From CAZYHS01 sp964647545 (GTDB taxonomy: Bacteria; UBA10199; GCA-002796325; 1-14-0-20-49-13), in the NCBI GenBank assembly GCA_964647545.1, contig CAZYHS010000001.1, positions 80,936 to 144,935 on the forward strand: a stretch of 64,000 nt of DNA, written 5' to 3'. Shown piece after piece: positions 26,020 to 34,732 of this stretch (its first letter is position 1; every line of letters starts with the position of its first letter). The translations under genes were made by a program, and so were the position numbers. The notes under the pieces are model-generated. The model was not told where the DNA came from, searched no databases, and saw nothing but the letters and a program-made list of their open reading frames with translations.

Positions 26020-28343
26020 CTTATCGCTTTTTTGGCTTCTTCTATCTCAGGCTCAACTTCGGATTTCAGCTCGGCCTCTTTTATATCTTTATTGTCTCTC
26101 ATTATCTTGATAAGTTTTTCCATCTCATTTGTATCTTCAGTGATTTTTGATTTCGCGGCGCTAATTTCCGTGTCAGACGCCTCCCCGGATGTCAGAATTT
26201 CGCACTGAGCGTTGATGTCGCTTGCGAGAGAGTCGAAGAGGCTTACAGCCTGCATGTCGATGGCATCGAGCAGGGTATTCTTTTCATCGCCGTCGGCCAT
26301 TGCGCTTACTTCGTCGTAAATTGTCTTCAGCTCTGCGTAAGTCGTGGCATCTTCGATTTTTGCGGCGATGTCGCCGGTTGATGTTGCATTTGCTTCGCCG
26401 CGCACGTGATCGATCGCGTTTTTGCTGATGATAAGCCCGCTGTCGCCTGAAGCATCGTTAACGCCGGCTCCATATTTGTGCGCAACTATGAAATCCTTTC
26501 CTGCACCTCCGTCGATGGTTGTGCCGGGGTTCGTTCCCACTTCGTAGATGTCAATCGGCACGCCGTTTTGCGTGAATGTGTAGTCCTGAGTTTGTGCCGT
26601 ATTGATCTTAAATACCACGCGGCTGGAGGTGTTGCCCACATTGCTTGCTACGGTCACGTAGGTGGCTCCACCTTCGCGTCTGACAAAGACCGCCGAACCA
26701 AATGAGGTCGGAATGTCGAACTTGTCGCCTTTTACAAATTGTTCATCGACTTCTATAACGCCATCTTTAACTTTTGCGTTGTACCAGATCGGATCTCCTG
26801 ACGCGGAAAGCTCGGTTTTGTATGGCTCGAGCATCTCTTCAAGCTGGGCGTCGGTAAATGACGATTTGTTCGATTTTAGGTCGGCCATCGAAAGGGCATA
26901 GGCGTCGAAAACAGATTGGCCGTCGATGATTATGTTGCCGCCGGACGCGTCGGTTCCCTGTAGCAAAACTTCTTTTGCCCCCACATCAAGCGCTCCGATG
27001 TCGATGATGCCGTTTTTGATTTCAAGCGACGTGTTGGCTGAAGCAAAATTCTTGACCCTGATCTTGTAATAGACCGGTTCGCCGTTCTCCATTTTGTAGG
27101 CTGTAAAAACGGCGTCGGCTCCGTCCATTTCGCCGACGATGCTGAAGCCCTCTTCGGCAAGAAGATCGAGCGAAACTTTTGCGTTCGTTGCGCCGCTCTT
27201 CATCGTCATGACCAGTTCGCCGGTTTTATCATCGATAGAAACATCCCAACCGCTAGATGTGCTGAGCCAGTCCATCGCGTAGCTCGGGTCGCTTATCTCT
27301 CCTATGAAACCCTGATTTTCGATTCCGGATGTCGGATTGACGATGCTGTTTCCGCTTCCTATAAAGACCGAATCGCCTTTCTGGTCGGGACCGCCGTCGA
27401 TGTAGTCGTCGGCATCAATGTCGTAGATTATATCGTCGCCATCGGCCCCTAGGTTGGCTTCGCCGTAAGTGTTTAATACGTCCTGATTTACATAGCCGTA
27501 AGCCTGATCGGCACCTTTTCCACCGAAGATTATGTCTTTGCCGCCGCCGCCAAAAAGCAGATCGTTGGCGACGGTTCCGATGAGAGTGTCGTTCCCCTGC
27601 GAACCAAGCACGATGATGCCGCGTTTTGCTCCTGTTGCCGGGTCGATACTGACAAAATTTGATGCGTCGAACATGAAGCCCGTGGTTTGTTTCGTGCCGA
27701 TTATCGTCAGTTGAATGTCGGTTCTGGCGCCGAGATTCTTAATTACAAATGATTGCTTCGAACCGTCTTTGAACTCAAGTTTCAAAATGGCGTCGTTACC
27801 GCGCATTTCAATGGAACCCTTAACGACGGCTTTTTCGGGGTCGTCGCTCATCACGTAATTGAGATTTGTCGGGATATCTTTATTTGTATTTGGATCTTTC
27901 GCTGGATTTGAATCGGCGCTGACATAGACCGTTCCGGCGTAATCGGGTATCGACGAATCGGCAGATTCTTCGGCGACAGTTGCGGCGCTCACGCTACCTT
28001 TATTGTAAGTATAAAAACCGCTATCGACCTTACTTAGATCGACATATTCGGTCGCAGCCGTTGCGGCTTCAACTCCGGCGACGTCAAGCATTTCACCAGT
28101 TTTAATGAAATGGTCTAAAATGTTGTAATCGGCCAGCAGCAAAGCTTCGCGATAGGCGAGCTCGTTCTTTTCATCGACGCCGATGAACTTATCGTCTTGC
28201 GGAATGAGATTCTTCTTTATGTCGGCGATCTTTTGCAGCGCTTCTTTGACGCTCTTCTGAAGCTTTTCGGCTTCGGCTTTGCTCAGCGTCGCGCCGCTTT
28301 CGATCTCGCCGGCTTTGAAACCGCTAACTTTGTTAATTGCCAT
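26016..28343 (-). CDS. RTX-repeat calcium-binding protein, function unknown (fourth gene of the sigma-54 operon)
   Basis: 775 residues, not assigned to a named family. Between about residues 247 and 285 it has consecutive RTX nonapeptide-type units (GSQGNDTLIG, NDLLFGGGGKDIIFGGKGAD), with further Gly/Asp-rich units at about 298-330 (GADGDDIIYDIDADDYIDGG) and about 612 (TIDGGAGKDFIV). Such repeats bind calcium and are typical of proteins secreted by type I systems. The N-terminal 100 residues and the last 120 are charged and helical (EIEEAKKAIS at the end). There is no Sec signal peptide and only one Cys is apparent. No HlyB/HlyD pair lies in the window. It is 33 nt downstream of another 775-residue gene. 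Confidence 0.8.
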   Translation of the reverse strand: MAINKVSGFKAGEIESGATLSKAEAEKLQKSVKEALQKIADIKKNLIPQDDKFIGVDEKNELAYREALLLADYNILDHFIKTGEMLDVAGVEAATAATEYVDLSKVDSGFYTYNKGSVSAATVAEESADSSIPDYAGTVYVSADSNPAKDPNTNKDIPTNLNYVMSDDPEKAVVKGSIEMRGNDAILKLEFKDGSKQSFVIKNLGARTDIQLTIIGTKQTTGFMFDASNFVSIDPATGAKRGIIVLGSQGNDTLIGTVANDLLFGGGGKDIIFGGKGADQAYGYVNQDVLNTYGEANLGADGDDIIYDIDADDYIDGGPDQKGDSVFIGSGNSIVNPTSGIENQGFIGEISDPSYAMDWLSTSSGWDVSIDDKTGELVMTMKSGATNAKVSLDLLAEEGFSIVGEMDGADAVFTAYKMENGEPVYYKIRVKNFASANTSLEIKNGIIDIGALDVGAKEVLLQGTDASGGNIIIDGQSVFDAYALSMADLKSNKSSFTDAQLEEMLEPYKTELSASGDPIWYNAKVKDGVIEVDEQFVKGDKFDIPTSFGSAVFVRREGGATYVTVASNVGNTSSRVVFKINTAQTQDYTFTQNGVPIDIYEVGTNPGTTIDGGAGKDFIVAHKYGAGVNDASGDSGLIISKNAIDHVRGEANATSTGDIAAKIEDATTYAELKTIYDEVSAMADGDEKNTLLDAIDMQAVSLFDSLASDINAQCEILTSGEASDTEISAAKSKITEDTNEMEKLIKIMRDNKDIKEAELKSEVEPEIEEAKKAIS

Positions 28344-28376
28344 AGCTTACCTCGTTTAGAGGGTTAACCCTTCCCC

Positions 28377-30704
28377 TTATTCTGCTTCTTCGGACGCCTT
28401 CTTTGCAAGCTCTTCTTCGAGCGTTTCAGACGAACTGCCGTCTCCGATAGGATCGTTCAGCCATTGGTCGGCCTGACCGAAAACAAGCGCGACCTCTGCA
28501 AAGAATGCGTCGAGTTCTGCATCGGTCTGGTTCATAATTTCACCTTCGGGCTTGATGTCGCTGTAATATTTTTCGGCGTTATCTTCAAGATCGTCAAGCC
28601 CTTCAACCGCGTCTTCGAATTTCAGAGCGTCGCTTGCGATTGCCGAAGGATCGAGCGCTCCGTCGTCTTTGTTTGTCGAGGCGTCGGGGTCTCCGACCTT
28701 GCCGTCCGACGTCGATTTCGGAATGGAGTACGATATCGTGTCGCCGATGAAGCAATCGTCACCGTATCCGTATTGCGGGTCGGGGTTGCCGTTGGCGTTG
28801 AGATGATTCTCGTTAATATCGGATTCGTTATCGACCATTTTTGTGCCGCGTCCTGTCAAAGCGACGAAGACCGGTACGTTTACGGTCTCGTACATGTTGG
28901 CCTGTCCGCTGCTCTTGATGCCCATTATGTTCGTGACAGAAACGGCGTCGTTCGTTTTGAGCGAGCCGGAATCTTTATAAGCGAGGGTGACCCCAGACGC
29001 CCTGAGGTTGCCTGTCTTGTCGGAGATAACGATGTTGTAATTATCGTTTCCTACGAAGATCTTGCTGGCCAGCGGGTTGACGTCTTCGCTTGAGCCTTCG
29101 GCAGGGGCCATCGACTGGTCGTTCTTGCTGAATAGCACTAGGTTGCGCGATGTTTCGCTACCGTAAACTGTAGCTGAACCGAATCCCATAATGACCGGAC
29201 CCATTGCCTCTGTATTGAAATTTGGCGAATTCGTGTCCACCTTTTCCCATGTGCCGTTGTTGTACATCTCCTTGAGGTTCTTTTCAAAAACGTCGCGGGC
29301 CTGAGGGTTTTTAATTCCAAGCTTGTTGAGGTCTATGTCGTAATCATCCATGATTCTGTCGTAGAGGCCGTTGCCGATGGAATATTTGCAGGTCGATATC
29401 AGCCTTTTAGCGTCGATGACGACCGGCTCGGTTCTATTTAGCCCGCTTGCGTTCGCAAGGCTGGTCTTATCATCGAGCATTTTAAGATCGGACAAAATGT
29501 TCACTCTGTAGTCTGAGGCCGAGTAACCGTTCGAGCCTTTGATAGTTCCTTCGAAGGCGATTTGGCCGTTAGCTGTTAACAACCGGTATTTGAGATCGTA
29601 ACCTGATTTTCCTTCGATCTCCTCGGAATATACCTCGACTCTCGCAACGCGAACGTGCTGCACACGGTTTCCGGTTTCGGGAGTTGTTTGAACGATCTTT
29701 CCGGCTTCCGATTTAAGTCCGGTCGCGCACAAATATCTCTCGCCATCATACGAAGTTTCCTTCAATTCGCCGTTATCATCGACGTAGCAGGCGATATAGT
29801 CGGGGACAACCAGATCTATCGAGTCGTTCTGAGGAGTTCCGTCAACTTTAAAAGTTGCGCGGCCTCCCGACTGAGAGCCTTCCATTTTAAGAGAGTCGGA
29901 CATCGTCCATTTGTATTCTGGGTCGTAAAGTTTGCTCGTGATAGGGGCGCCGCTTGCAGCGATTCTCTTGACCGGTTTTTCGGCATCCATATCCCAAAGC
30001 ACGCTGCCGACCGAGGTGTTGGTAAGTATCTTGATGTTGTCGCCGATAATTCCGTTGCCGTCGATATCGCAGGTCATGAGCTGGTTGACTATGTCCGAGC
30101 GTTCCTGAGCGCTCCCTTCGTTGTAGGCCTTTGCGACGCTGGCCGCCATCTGCATGAACTTTGTATATTCGGCCTTGATGTTCTCTTCGATGGCCGCGCG
30201 CAGGACCGGAATTTTCTTAAGAGATTCCTCCCTGATGGCAAATGATTTATCGAGTACGCCTATCTGCTGACGCGCGATTTCGACGTCGCTTGCCGTAAGA
30301 GTGCCGCTCTCGATCTTTTCGATGAGTTTTGCGCGAACGAGTGAAAGTTTTTTATCGGATTCCTTATACATCTTTTCGATCTGCGAAAGTTCGGAGAGCC
30401 CGATGTTAATGCCGGCGGCCGCTGCTTTTTGATAGAGTTCGTCGATCGTAAGAAGAAGGCCGGGGACAGACACGCTTGAATTGTCGCTTAGCTGAATACC
30501 GAAGGCGTTGACCTGAGCGTCTGTCTCTGCGGATTCGGTGCCGTTGATAAGCTCGTCCAAAGCCGCGGCGGTATTCTGCCCGACGGGATCTTCAAGATAG
30601 TCGTCGCTGACGATCTTGTTTTCGTCTTTATTTTCGAGTTCATTGGCCTTGTATTCGTTCGCCTTCGGGGCCAAACTCGAATATTTGAATCCGACTTTAT
30701 CCAT
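28377..30704 (-). CDS. Hypothetical 775-residue protein with helical N-terminus and EF-hand-like loop
   Basis: No recognised family. Residues 1 to about 200 are charged and largely helical (DEYKANELENKDENK-like composition, ELSQIEKMYKESDKKLSLV). An EF-hand/dockerin-like loop DIDGNGIIGD occurs near residue 210. The middle and C-terminal two thirds look beta-rich, with one Gly/Asp unit YGYGDDCFIGD near residue 650, then an acidic helical tail ending EELAKKASEEAE. There is no signal peptide or membrane helix. It sits 12 nt after the 209-residue gene and 33 nt before the RTX gene and has exactly the same length as its downstream neighbour, although I see no extended identity between them. Confidence 0.75.
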   Translation of the reverse strand: MDKVGFKYSSLAPKANEYKANELENKDENKIVSDDYLEDPVGQNTAAALDELINGTESAETDAQVNAFGIQLSDNSSVSVPGLLLTIDELYQKAAAAGINIGLSELSQIEKMYKESDKKLSLVRAKLIEKIESGTLTASDVEIARQQIGVLDKSFAIREESLKKIPVLRAAIEENIKAEYTKFMQMAASVAKAYNEGSAQERSDIVNQLMTCDIDGNGIIGDNIKILTNTSVGSVLWDMDAEKPVKRIAASGAPITSKLYDPEYKWTMSDSLKMEGSQSGGRATFKVDGTPQNDSIDLVVPDYIACYVDDNGELKETSYDGERYLCATGLKSEAGKIVQTTPETGNRVQHVRVARVEVYSEEIEGKSGYDLKYRLLTANGQIAFEGTIKGSNGYSASDYRVNILSDLKMLDDKTSLANASGLNRTEPVVIDAKRLISTCKYSIGNGLYDRIMDDYDIDLNKLGIKNPQARDVFEKNLKEMYNNGTWEKVDTNSPNFNTEAMGPVIMGFGSATVYGSETSRNLVLFSKNDQSMAPAEGSSEDVNPLASKIFVGNDNYNIVISDKTGNLRASGVTLAYKDSGSLKTNDAVSVTNIMGIKSSGQANMYETVNVPVFVALTGRGTKMVDNESDINENHLNANGNPDPQYGYGDDCFIGDTISYSIPKSTSDGKVGDPDASTNKDDGALDPSAIASDALKFEDAVEGLDDLEDNAEKYYSDIKPEGEIMNQTDAELDAFFAEVALVFGQADQWLNDPIGDGSSSETLEEELAKKASEEAE

Positions 30705-30716
30705 AATAAAATCCTT

Positions 30717-31346
30717 TTACTTGGACGCTTCCATTTTTACTATCTCGGCGTCGATCGGCGCCAGATATTTCGCCGCGAGGCTTTTTGCCTCTTCCAGTTT
30801 GTCGATGAACTGCCTTATCGTCGCGATCTCGGTGTTCTGGGCATCTTTGTTAAAAATGTCCACGCTCTCTTTATGTGCTTCCAACAGAGCATCTTTTGCG
30901 CTGCCGATTCTCTCTTCGCAGAGCTGAATGTAATCGACGTAGTTCGATCTCACAACGTAGAGATCCGAGCCCTTAGGAAAATCATTCGGAGCCGGAGGAG
31001 GTTCGACCGCTTCGAAAAAGTTCTCATATGCCTTTGCGGCAACGCCTTTAAGCCGGATGCCGAATTGTGAAGCATTTGAAGTCATTTCGGTTGAACCGCT
31101 AAGTGATCCGCCGGTTTTTGTAGCCTCAGCGATCTCGTCGCCCAGCGCCGATGCGATGGTTGCAAGATCGTCGGTGTAGCTTGTGTAGTCGATGGTGAGG
31201 GCTTTCCAGCCGTTTTTCCCATGTTCGACGTAATTCGACTTTGACGGATCGTAAGCATCTGCGGCGCCGTTATTGCTCGCGGTTTCGCCAGCCGATCCTT
31301 CGATCGTCATCGTCTTTGTTTTCGGCTCGAATGTTGTTTTCGACAT
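30717..31346 (-). CDS. Hypothetical 209-residue protein of the sigma-54 operon
   Basis: Not recognised. The first 50 residues are polar and low in structure (GSAGETASNNGAADAYDP); the rest is mainly helical with heptad-like stretches (EERIGSAKDALLEAHKE, IRQFIDKLEEAKSLAAKYL). A proline-rich hinge (EPPPAPNDFP) splits it near residue 120. It has no signal peptide or membrane helix. The composition, low Cys and helical nature resemble its two immediate neighbours, which suggests joint export or assembly. It is 18 nt downstream of the 75-residue gene and 12 nt upstream of the first 775-residue gene. Confidence 0.72.
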   Translation of the reverse strand: MSKTTFEPKTKTMTIEGSAGETASNNGAADAYDPSKSNYVEHGKNGWKALTIDYTSYTDDLATIASALGDEIAEATKTGGSLSGSTEMTSNASQFGIRLKGVAAKAYENFFEAVEPPPAPNDFPKGSDLYVVRSNYVDYIQLCEERIGSAKDALLEAHKESVDIFNKDAQNTEIATIRQFIDKLEEAKSLAAKYLAPIDAEIVKMEASK

Positions 31347-31364
31347 TTTAAAACCTTTATTATT

Positions 31365-31592
31365 TTATTCCAATTCGTTTATCACGGCGTCAAGTTCGTC
31401 GATCAACGCCTTAACGTCTTCTGCTTGCGAACCCTTGACAAGCCCCTTGTCGATCAGAAGTTTCAACGCGTCGCGATTATCGAGAGCCTTGTTGTAGAGC
31501 TCCTTTGAATCGACGGGCTTTTCTTCGCGCTCGATAACGGGCGATTTTACCTGCTCATGATCTATCTTTCTTACATTTGTGACACTGCTCAT
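31365..31592 (-). CDS. Hypothetical 75-residue helical protein, first gene of the sigma-54 operon
   Basis: A small, highly charged protein. Residues 1-30 are polar and probably flexible; residues 35-75 form helices with regular Leu/Ile spacing (DALKLLIDKGLVKG, then VKALIDELDAVINELE), enough for a short coiled coil or a chaperone/adaptor-like role. No family match is recognised. GGGAG lies 7 nt upstream of the ATG, and the sigma-54 promoter at 31615-31632 would place the transcript start only about 14 nt before the start codon. That position and the ribosome site support it as a real gene despite its size. Confidence 0.72.
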   Translation of the reverse strand: MSSVTNVRKIDHEQVKSPVIEREEKPVDSKELYNKALDNRDALKLLIDKGLVKGSQAEDVKALIDELDAVINELE

Positions 31593-31614
31593 AGTTTTCT
31601 CCCAAGTGATGTAG

Positions 31615-31632
31615 AAGCAATTGTCGTGCCAA
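31615..31632 (-). promoter_or_regulatory. Near-consensus sigma-54 (RpoN) promoter for the four-gene RTX operon
   Basis: On the minus strand the sequence reads TTGGCACG-ACAA-TTGCTT, giving the required GG-N10-GC at -24/-12 and matching the TGGCAC-N5-TTGC consensus. The predicted start point falls about 14 nt before the ATG at 31592. Known biology: such promoters need RpoN and an AAA+ activator bound upstream; neither gene is in this window. Confidence 0.82.
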
Positions 31633-31746
31633 GCCTTATTAATAGATACGAAAGGGGAGGAATGCGCTAAAAGTTAACGAAATCAGGCTATTAGGGTGAT
31701 TTTATAAGATAATTGGAGTGTGGCAAAAAACAAAATGCGACGCAAA

Positions 31747-31764
31747 TGGGGTCAAAAAACCCCA
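31747..31764 (-). terminator. Weak hairpin after the receiver-like gene
   Basis: TGGGGT (31747-31752) pairs with ACCCCA (31759-31764) around a 6-nt loop, with only a short T run following on the minus strand. It lies 65 nt past the stop of the receiver-like gene. It could be a weak terminator for metK-ahcY-receiver or part of the upstream regulatory region of the sigma-54 operon. The rest of 31593-31828 shows no gene. Confidence 0.4.
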
Positions 31765-31828
31765 AAATCGGTGTCAAAAAGCCGGCATGAAATTCCAGAT
31801 AAAACAGATGGTTAAATCGTTTTGCAGG

Positions 31829-32227
31829 TCATTTTTTGCGCTGCCTTTTGAGATATTTTGAGATGACCTTCGGAAGTTTCTCGAGCGTGTCTCTGGTTTT
31901 GACGAGGTACTCGCTGGCTCCAAGTTTTGTTATTTGCGCGGCGACATGTTCGTCTCCGCTTCCCGAGATGACGATGACCGGAGATGCGCCGGCTTGTTCA
32001 ACTATGCGCGCGAATTTTTCGGTGATGGGTTTGTTGTGAATGAAATAACCTGTGATGACAATGTCGTATTCGGTTTGGCTCAAAAAATCGAGACAGTCTT
32101 CGATAGTTTCAACCGTGTGAATGTCGGCGGGGGAGAAAAAAGTTTCAAAGATGCCGGTCAAAAGTTCGAGGTGGTCGGTGTTCTCCTCGAGAACCAGAAA
32201 ACGATTAATCGATGTTGTCTGGGGCAT
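31829..32227 (-). CDS. CheY-like receiver domain lacking the phospho-acceptor aspartate
   Basis: A 132-residue stand-alone receiver-fold protein. The order of elements matches CheY: LVLEENTDHLELL (acidic pair replaced by Glu-Glu), YDIVITGYFI where the phospho-acceptor Asp after strand 3 is replaced by Gly, VIVISGSGD with the conserved Ser/Thr, and GASEYLVK with the conserved Lys. Loss of the Asp suggests a phosphorylation-independent pseudo-receiver that works by protein contact. It has no output domain. It begins 4 nt after the ahcY stop, so it is co-transcribed with metK-ahcY; it is also the nearest gene to the sigma-54 promoter. Confidence 0.82.
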   Translation of the reverse strand: MPQTTSINRFLVLEENTDHLELLTGIFETFFSPADIHTVETIEDCLDFLSQTEYDIVITGYFIHNKPITEKFARIVEQAGASPVIVISGSGDEHVAAQITKLGASEYLVKTRDTLEKLPKVISKYLKRQRKK

Positions 32228-32231
32228 AGGG

Positions 32232-33488
32232 TCAGGTCCCTTCCTTCCAGCTTGCCAGATATCTTTCCTGTTCTTTTGTCAAGCGGTCGATCTTGATATC
32301 CATCGCCGCAAGCTTAAGTTTCGCGATATTTTCGTCGATATCGCGTGGAACTGGATAGACCCTGTTTTCGAGTTTTTTGTGATGACCGACGATGTATTCC
32401 GCGGAGAGAGCCTGATTGGCGAAGCTCATGTCCATGACGCAGGATGGATGTCCTTCGGCTGCGGCGAGATTGATGAGTCTCCCTTCGGCAAGCACGTTGA
32501 TGCGGCGGCCGTCAGGCATCGTGAACTCTTCGATGAAATCGCGCACTGTTCTGCGTTTTTTTGCCAGAGCTGCGATGTCGTCGAGAGAGATTTCGACGTT
32601 GAAATGTCCGGAATTGCAGATGATCGCGCCGTCCTTCATGAGCTTGAAATGTTCTTTGCGCAGAACGTCTTTATTGCCGGTGACCGTGCAGAAAATGTCG
32701 CCGGCTTTTGCAGCTTCTGCCATGGGCATGACGCGATAGCCGTCCATGGCGGCTTCTATCGCTTTGATCGGATCGATCTCGGTAACGATGACGTTGGCTC
32801 CTTCGCCGTGTGCTCTGAGAGCCAGCCCGCGTCCGCACCAGCCGTAGCCCGCAACCACGAAAGTCGAACCGGCCAGCAGTCTGTTGGTGGCTCTAATTAT
32901 TCCGTCGATCGTTGATTGACCCGTGCCGTAGCGGTTGTCGAAAAAATGTTTTGTTTCGGCGTCGTTGACCGCGATTATCGGAAATTTCAGGGCGTTGTCG
33001 CTTGCCATACTTCTAAGTCTTATCACGCCCGTTGTCGTCTCTTCGGTCCCGCCGATTATTGTTTTGAGAAGGTCTTTGCGCCGCTGCAGCACCGTCGAGA
33101 CAAGATCGGCCCCGTCGTCCATCGTTATGGTCGGCTTGGTGTCGAGCACCGAATTAAGATGCTTGTAGTATGTTTTGTTGTCTTCGCCCTTGATCGCATG
33201 GACGGCGATCCTAGAGTTCTTCACAAGCGAAGCGGCGACATCGTCCTGCGTCGAAAGAGGGTTTGAAGCGCAAAGCGCAACTTCGGCGCCGCCGGCTTTC
33301 AGCGTTTCCATCAACATTGCAGTTTCGGTCGTTACATGAAGGCATGCGGCGATTCGTTGTCCGGACAAAGGCCTCTCTTTGGCAAAGCGCTTTTTTATCT
33401 GCGCTAGGACGGGCATGTCCTGAAACGCCCATTCGATCCTTAACTTCCCCTTGCCGGCAAGAGAGACATCTTTTATGTCGAAGTCCAT
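32232..33488 (-). CDS. ahcY: Adenosylhomocysteinase
   Basis: Hydrolyses S-adenosylhomocysteine to adenosine and homocysteine, relieving product inhibition of methyltransferases. The 418-residue form lacks the roughly 40-residue insert seen in many bacterial and eukaryotic enzymes and resembles the Thermotoga/archaeal short type. Motifs: CNPLSTQDDVAASL, DDGADLVSTV, NDAETKHFFDNRYGTGQS, NAD-binding VVAGYGWCGRGLALRA and the C-terminal lid KIDRLTKEQERYLASW. It is 23 nt downstream of metK and consumes the product of SAM-dependent methylation. Confidence 0.96.
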   Translation of the reverse strand: MDFDIKDVSLAGKGKLRIEWAFQDMPVLAQIKKRFAKERPLSGQRIAACLHVTTETAMLMETLKAGGAEVALCASNPLSTQDDVAASLVKNSRIAVHAIKGEDNKTYYKHLNSVLDTKPTITMDDGADLVSTVLQRRKDLLKTIIGGTEETTTGVIRLRSMASDNALKFPIIAVNDAETKHFFDNRYGTGQSTIDGIIRATNRLLAGSTFVVAGYGWCGRGLALRAHGEGANVIVTEIDPIKAIEAAMDGYRVMPMAEAAKAGDIFCTVTGNKDVLRKEHFKLMKDGAIICNSGHFNVEISLDDIAALAKKRRTVRDFIEEFTMPDGRRINVLAEGRLINLAAAEGHPSCVMDMSFANQALSAEYIVGHHKKLENRVYPVPRDIDENIAKLKLAAMDIKIDRLTKEQERYLASWKEGT

Positions 33489-33511
33489 TTTTTCTCCTTA
33501 CAGCGCCGGAA

Positions 33512-34684
33512 TTACAGGCCCAGCATGCTTCTAAGAGAGTCTGCCTTGTCGGTCTTTTCCCATGTGAAGTCGGGATCGTTGCGGCCGAAGTGTCCGTAGG
33601 CGGCCGTTTTTTTGTAGATCGGACGCAGAAGGTCGAGCTTGGAAATTATGTCTGCGGGTTTGAGCGGGAAAATTTCTTTAACGGCTTCGGATATGCGGAC
33701 CGGATCGACCGCTGCCGTGCCGTGGCAGTTGATAAGCACCGAGATCGGTTCGGGATAGCCGATCGCGTAGGCCAGCTGAACTTCGCAACGATCCGCTGCG
33801 CCCGAGGCGACGACGTTTTTTGCAATGTAGCGGGCGGCGTAAGATGCACTGCGATCCACCTTCGAAGGATCTTTTCCTGAAAATGCGCCTCCGCCGTGGC
33901 TTCCCATTCCGCCGTAAGTGTCGGCGATTATTTTACGACCGGTCAAACCTGTGTCGCCGTTCGGTCCTCCGACCACAAAACGTCCCGTGGGGTTTATGTA
34001 ATATTTTGTATCTTTGTGCAGCAGTTCGGCGGGGATGACCTTTTTGATCACCTCTTCAAGCACGGCCTCGCGCAGAACGTTGTATTCGACTTCGGGTGAG
34101 TGCTGTGTCGAAACGATGACCGCGTCAACCGCAACCGGCTTGCTCTTTTCGTAGCGCACGGTCACCTGAGATTTACCGTCCGGCCTCAAAAAATCAAGTG
34201 TGCCGTTCTTGCGCAGCTCTGATAATTTTCTGGTGAGATTGTGCGAATACATGATCGGCATCGGCATGAACTCAGCCGTGTCGCGGCATGCGTAACCGAA
34301 CATGATGCCCTGATCGCCGGCCCCCTGTTCTTTGAACATTCCTTCGCCGACGTTGACTCCCTGAGCGATGTCCGGTGATTGTTTGTGAAGAGCCGTCAAT
34401 ACCGAGCAGCCTTCGGCGTCGAAGCCGATCCCGGGATGCGTGTAACCGATGTTTCTCACGGTCTCTCTTGCGATATCGATGTAGTTTACGTTCGCTTTGG
34501 TCGTGATCTCTCCGGCAATAAGGACGAGACCGGTCGTGCAAAGTGTTTCGCAGGCGACCCTTGCATGCTTATCTTCCTTTAAGATCGCGTCGAGTACGGC
34601 ATCCGATATCTGGTCGGCGACCTTGTCGGGATGTCCTTCGGTGATAGATTCTGAGGTGAACGGATAGCTTTGCGTTGTCTGCAT
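33512..34684 (-). CDS. metK: S-adenosylmethionine synthetase
   Basis: Makes SAM from methionine and ATP. The 390 residues include FTSESITEGHPDKVADQISDA with the N-terminal catalytic His/Asp, the signature GAGDQGIMFGYA, and GGGAFSGKDPSKVDRSA. It is the first gene of the metK-ahcY-receiver transcript, with its own promoter (34733-34762) and a short leader that can fold into alternative hairpins. Confidence 0.97.
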   Translation of the reverse strand: MQTTQSYPFTSESITEGHPDKVADQISDAVLDAILKEDKHARVACETLCTTGLVLIAGEITTKANVNYIDIARETVRNIGYTHPGIGFDAEGCSVLTALHKQSPDIAQGVNVGEGMFKEQGAGDQGIMFGYACRDTAEFMPMPIMYSHNLTRKLSELRKNGTLDFLRPDGKSQVTVRYEKSKPVAVDAVIVSTQHSPEVEYNVLREAVLEEVIKKVIPAELLHKDTKYYINPTGRFVVGGPNGDTGLTGRKIIADTYGGMGSHGGGAFSGKDPSKVDRSASYAARYIAKNVVASGAADRCEVQLAYAIGYPEPISVLINCHGTAAVDPVRISEAVKEIFPLKPADIISKLDLLRPIYKKTAAYGHFGRNDPDFTWEKTDKADSLRSMLGL

Positions 34685-34700
34685 TTTTTTATGCCTTTCT

Positions 34701-34730
34701 GCGCCTTACGGGGCGCGTTAAAATTCGCGC
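34701..34730 (-). promoter_or_regulatory. metK leader with two mutually exclusive hairpins
   Basis: Within the 5' leader, GCGCG can pair with CGCGC (34713-34717 with 34726-34730, 8-nt loop), or GCGCC with GGCGC (34701-34705 with 34712-34716, 6-nt loop). The two stems share bases, so only one can form. This could be an attenuation or ligand-controlled switch ahead of metK. I do not recognise it as any SAM riboswitch class. Confidence 0.35.
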
Positions 34731-34732
34731 GA

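Noticed and set aside
26016..31592. Calling the RTX operon a toxin or a type I secretion locus
   Set aside because: No ABC exporter, adaptor or acyltransferase is adjacent, the C-terminal ends do not look like typical type I signals, and the RTX repeats are few.
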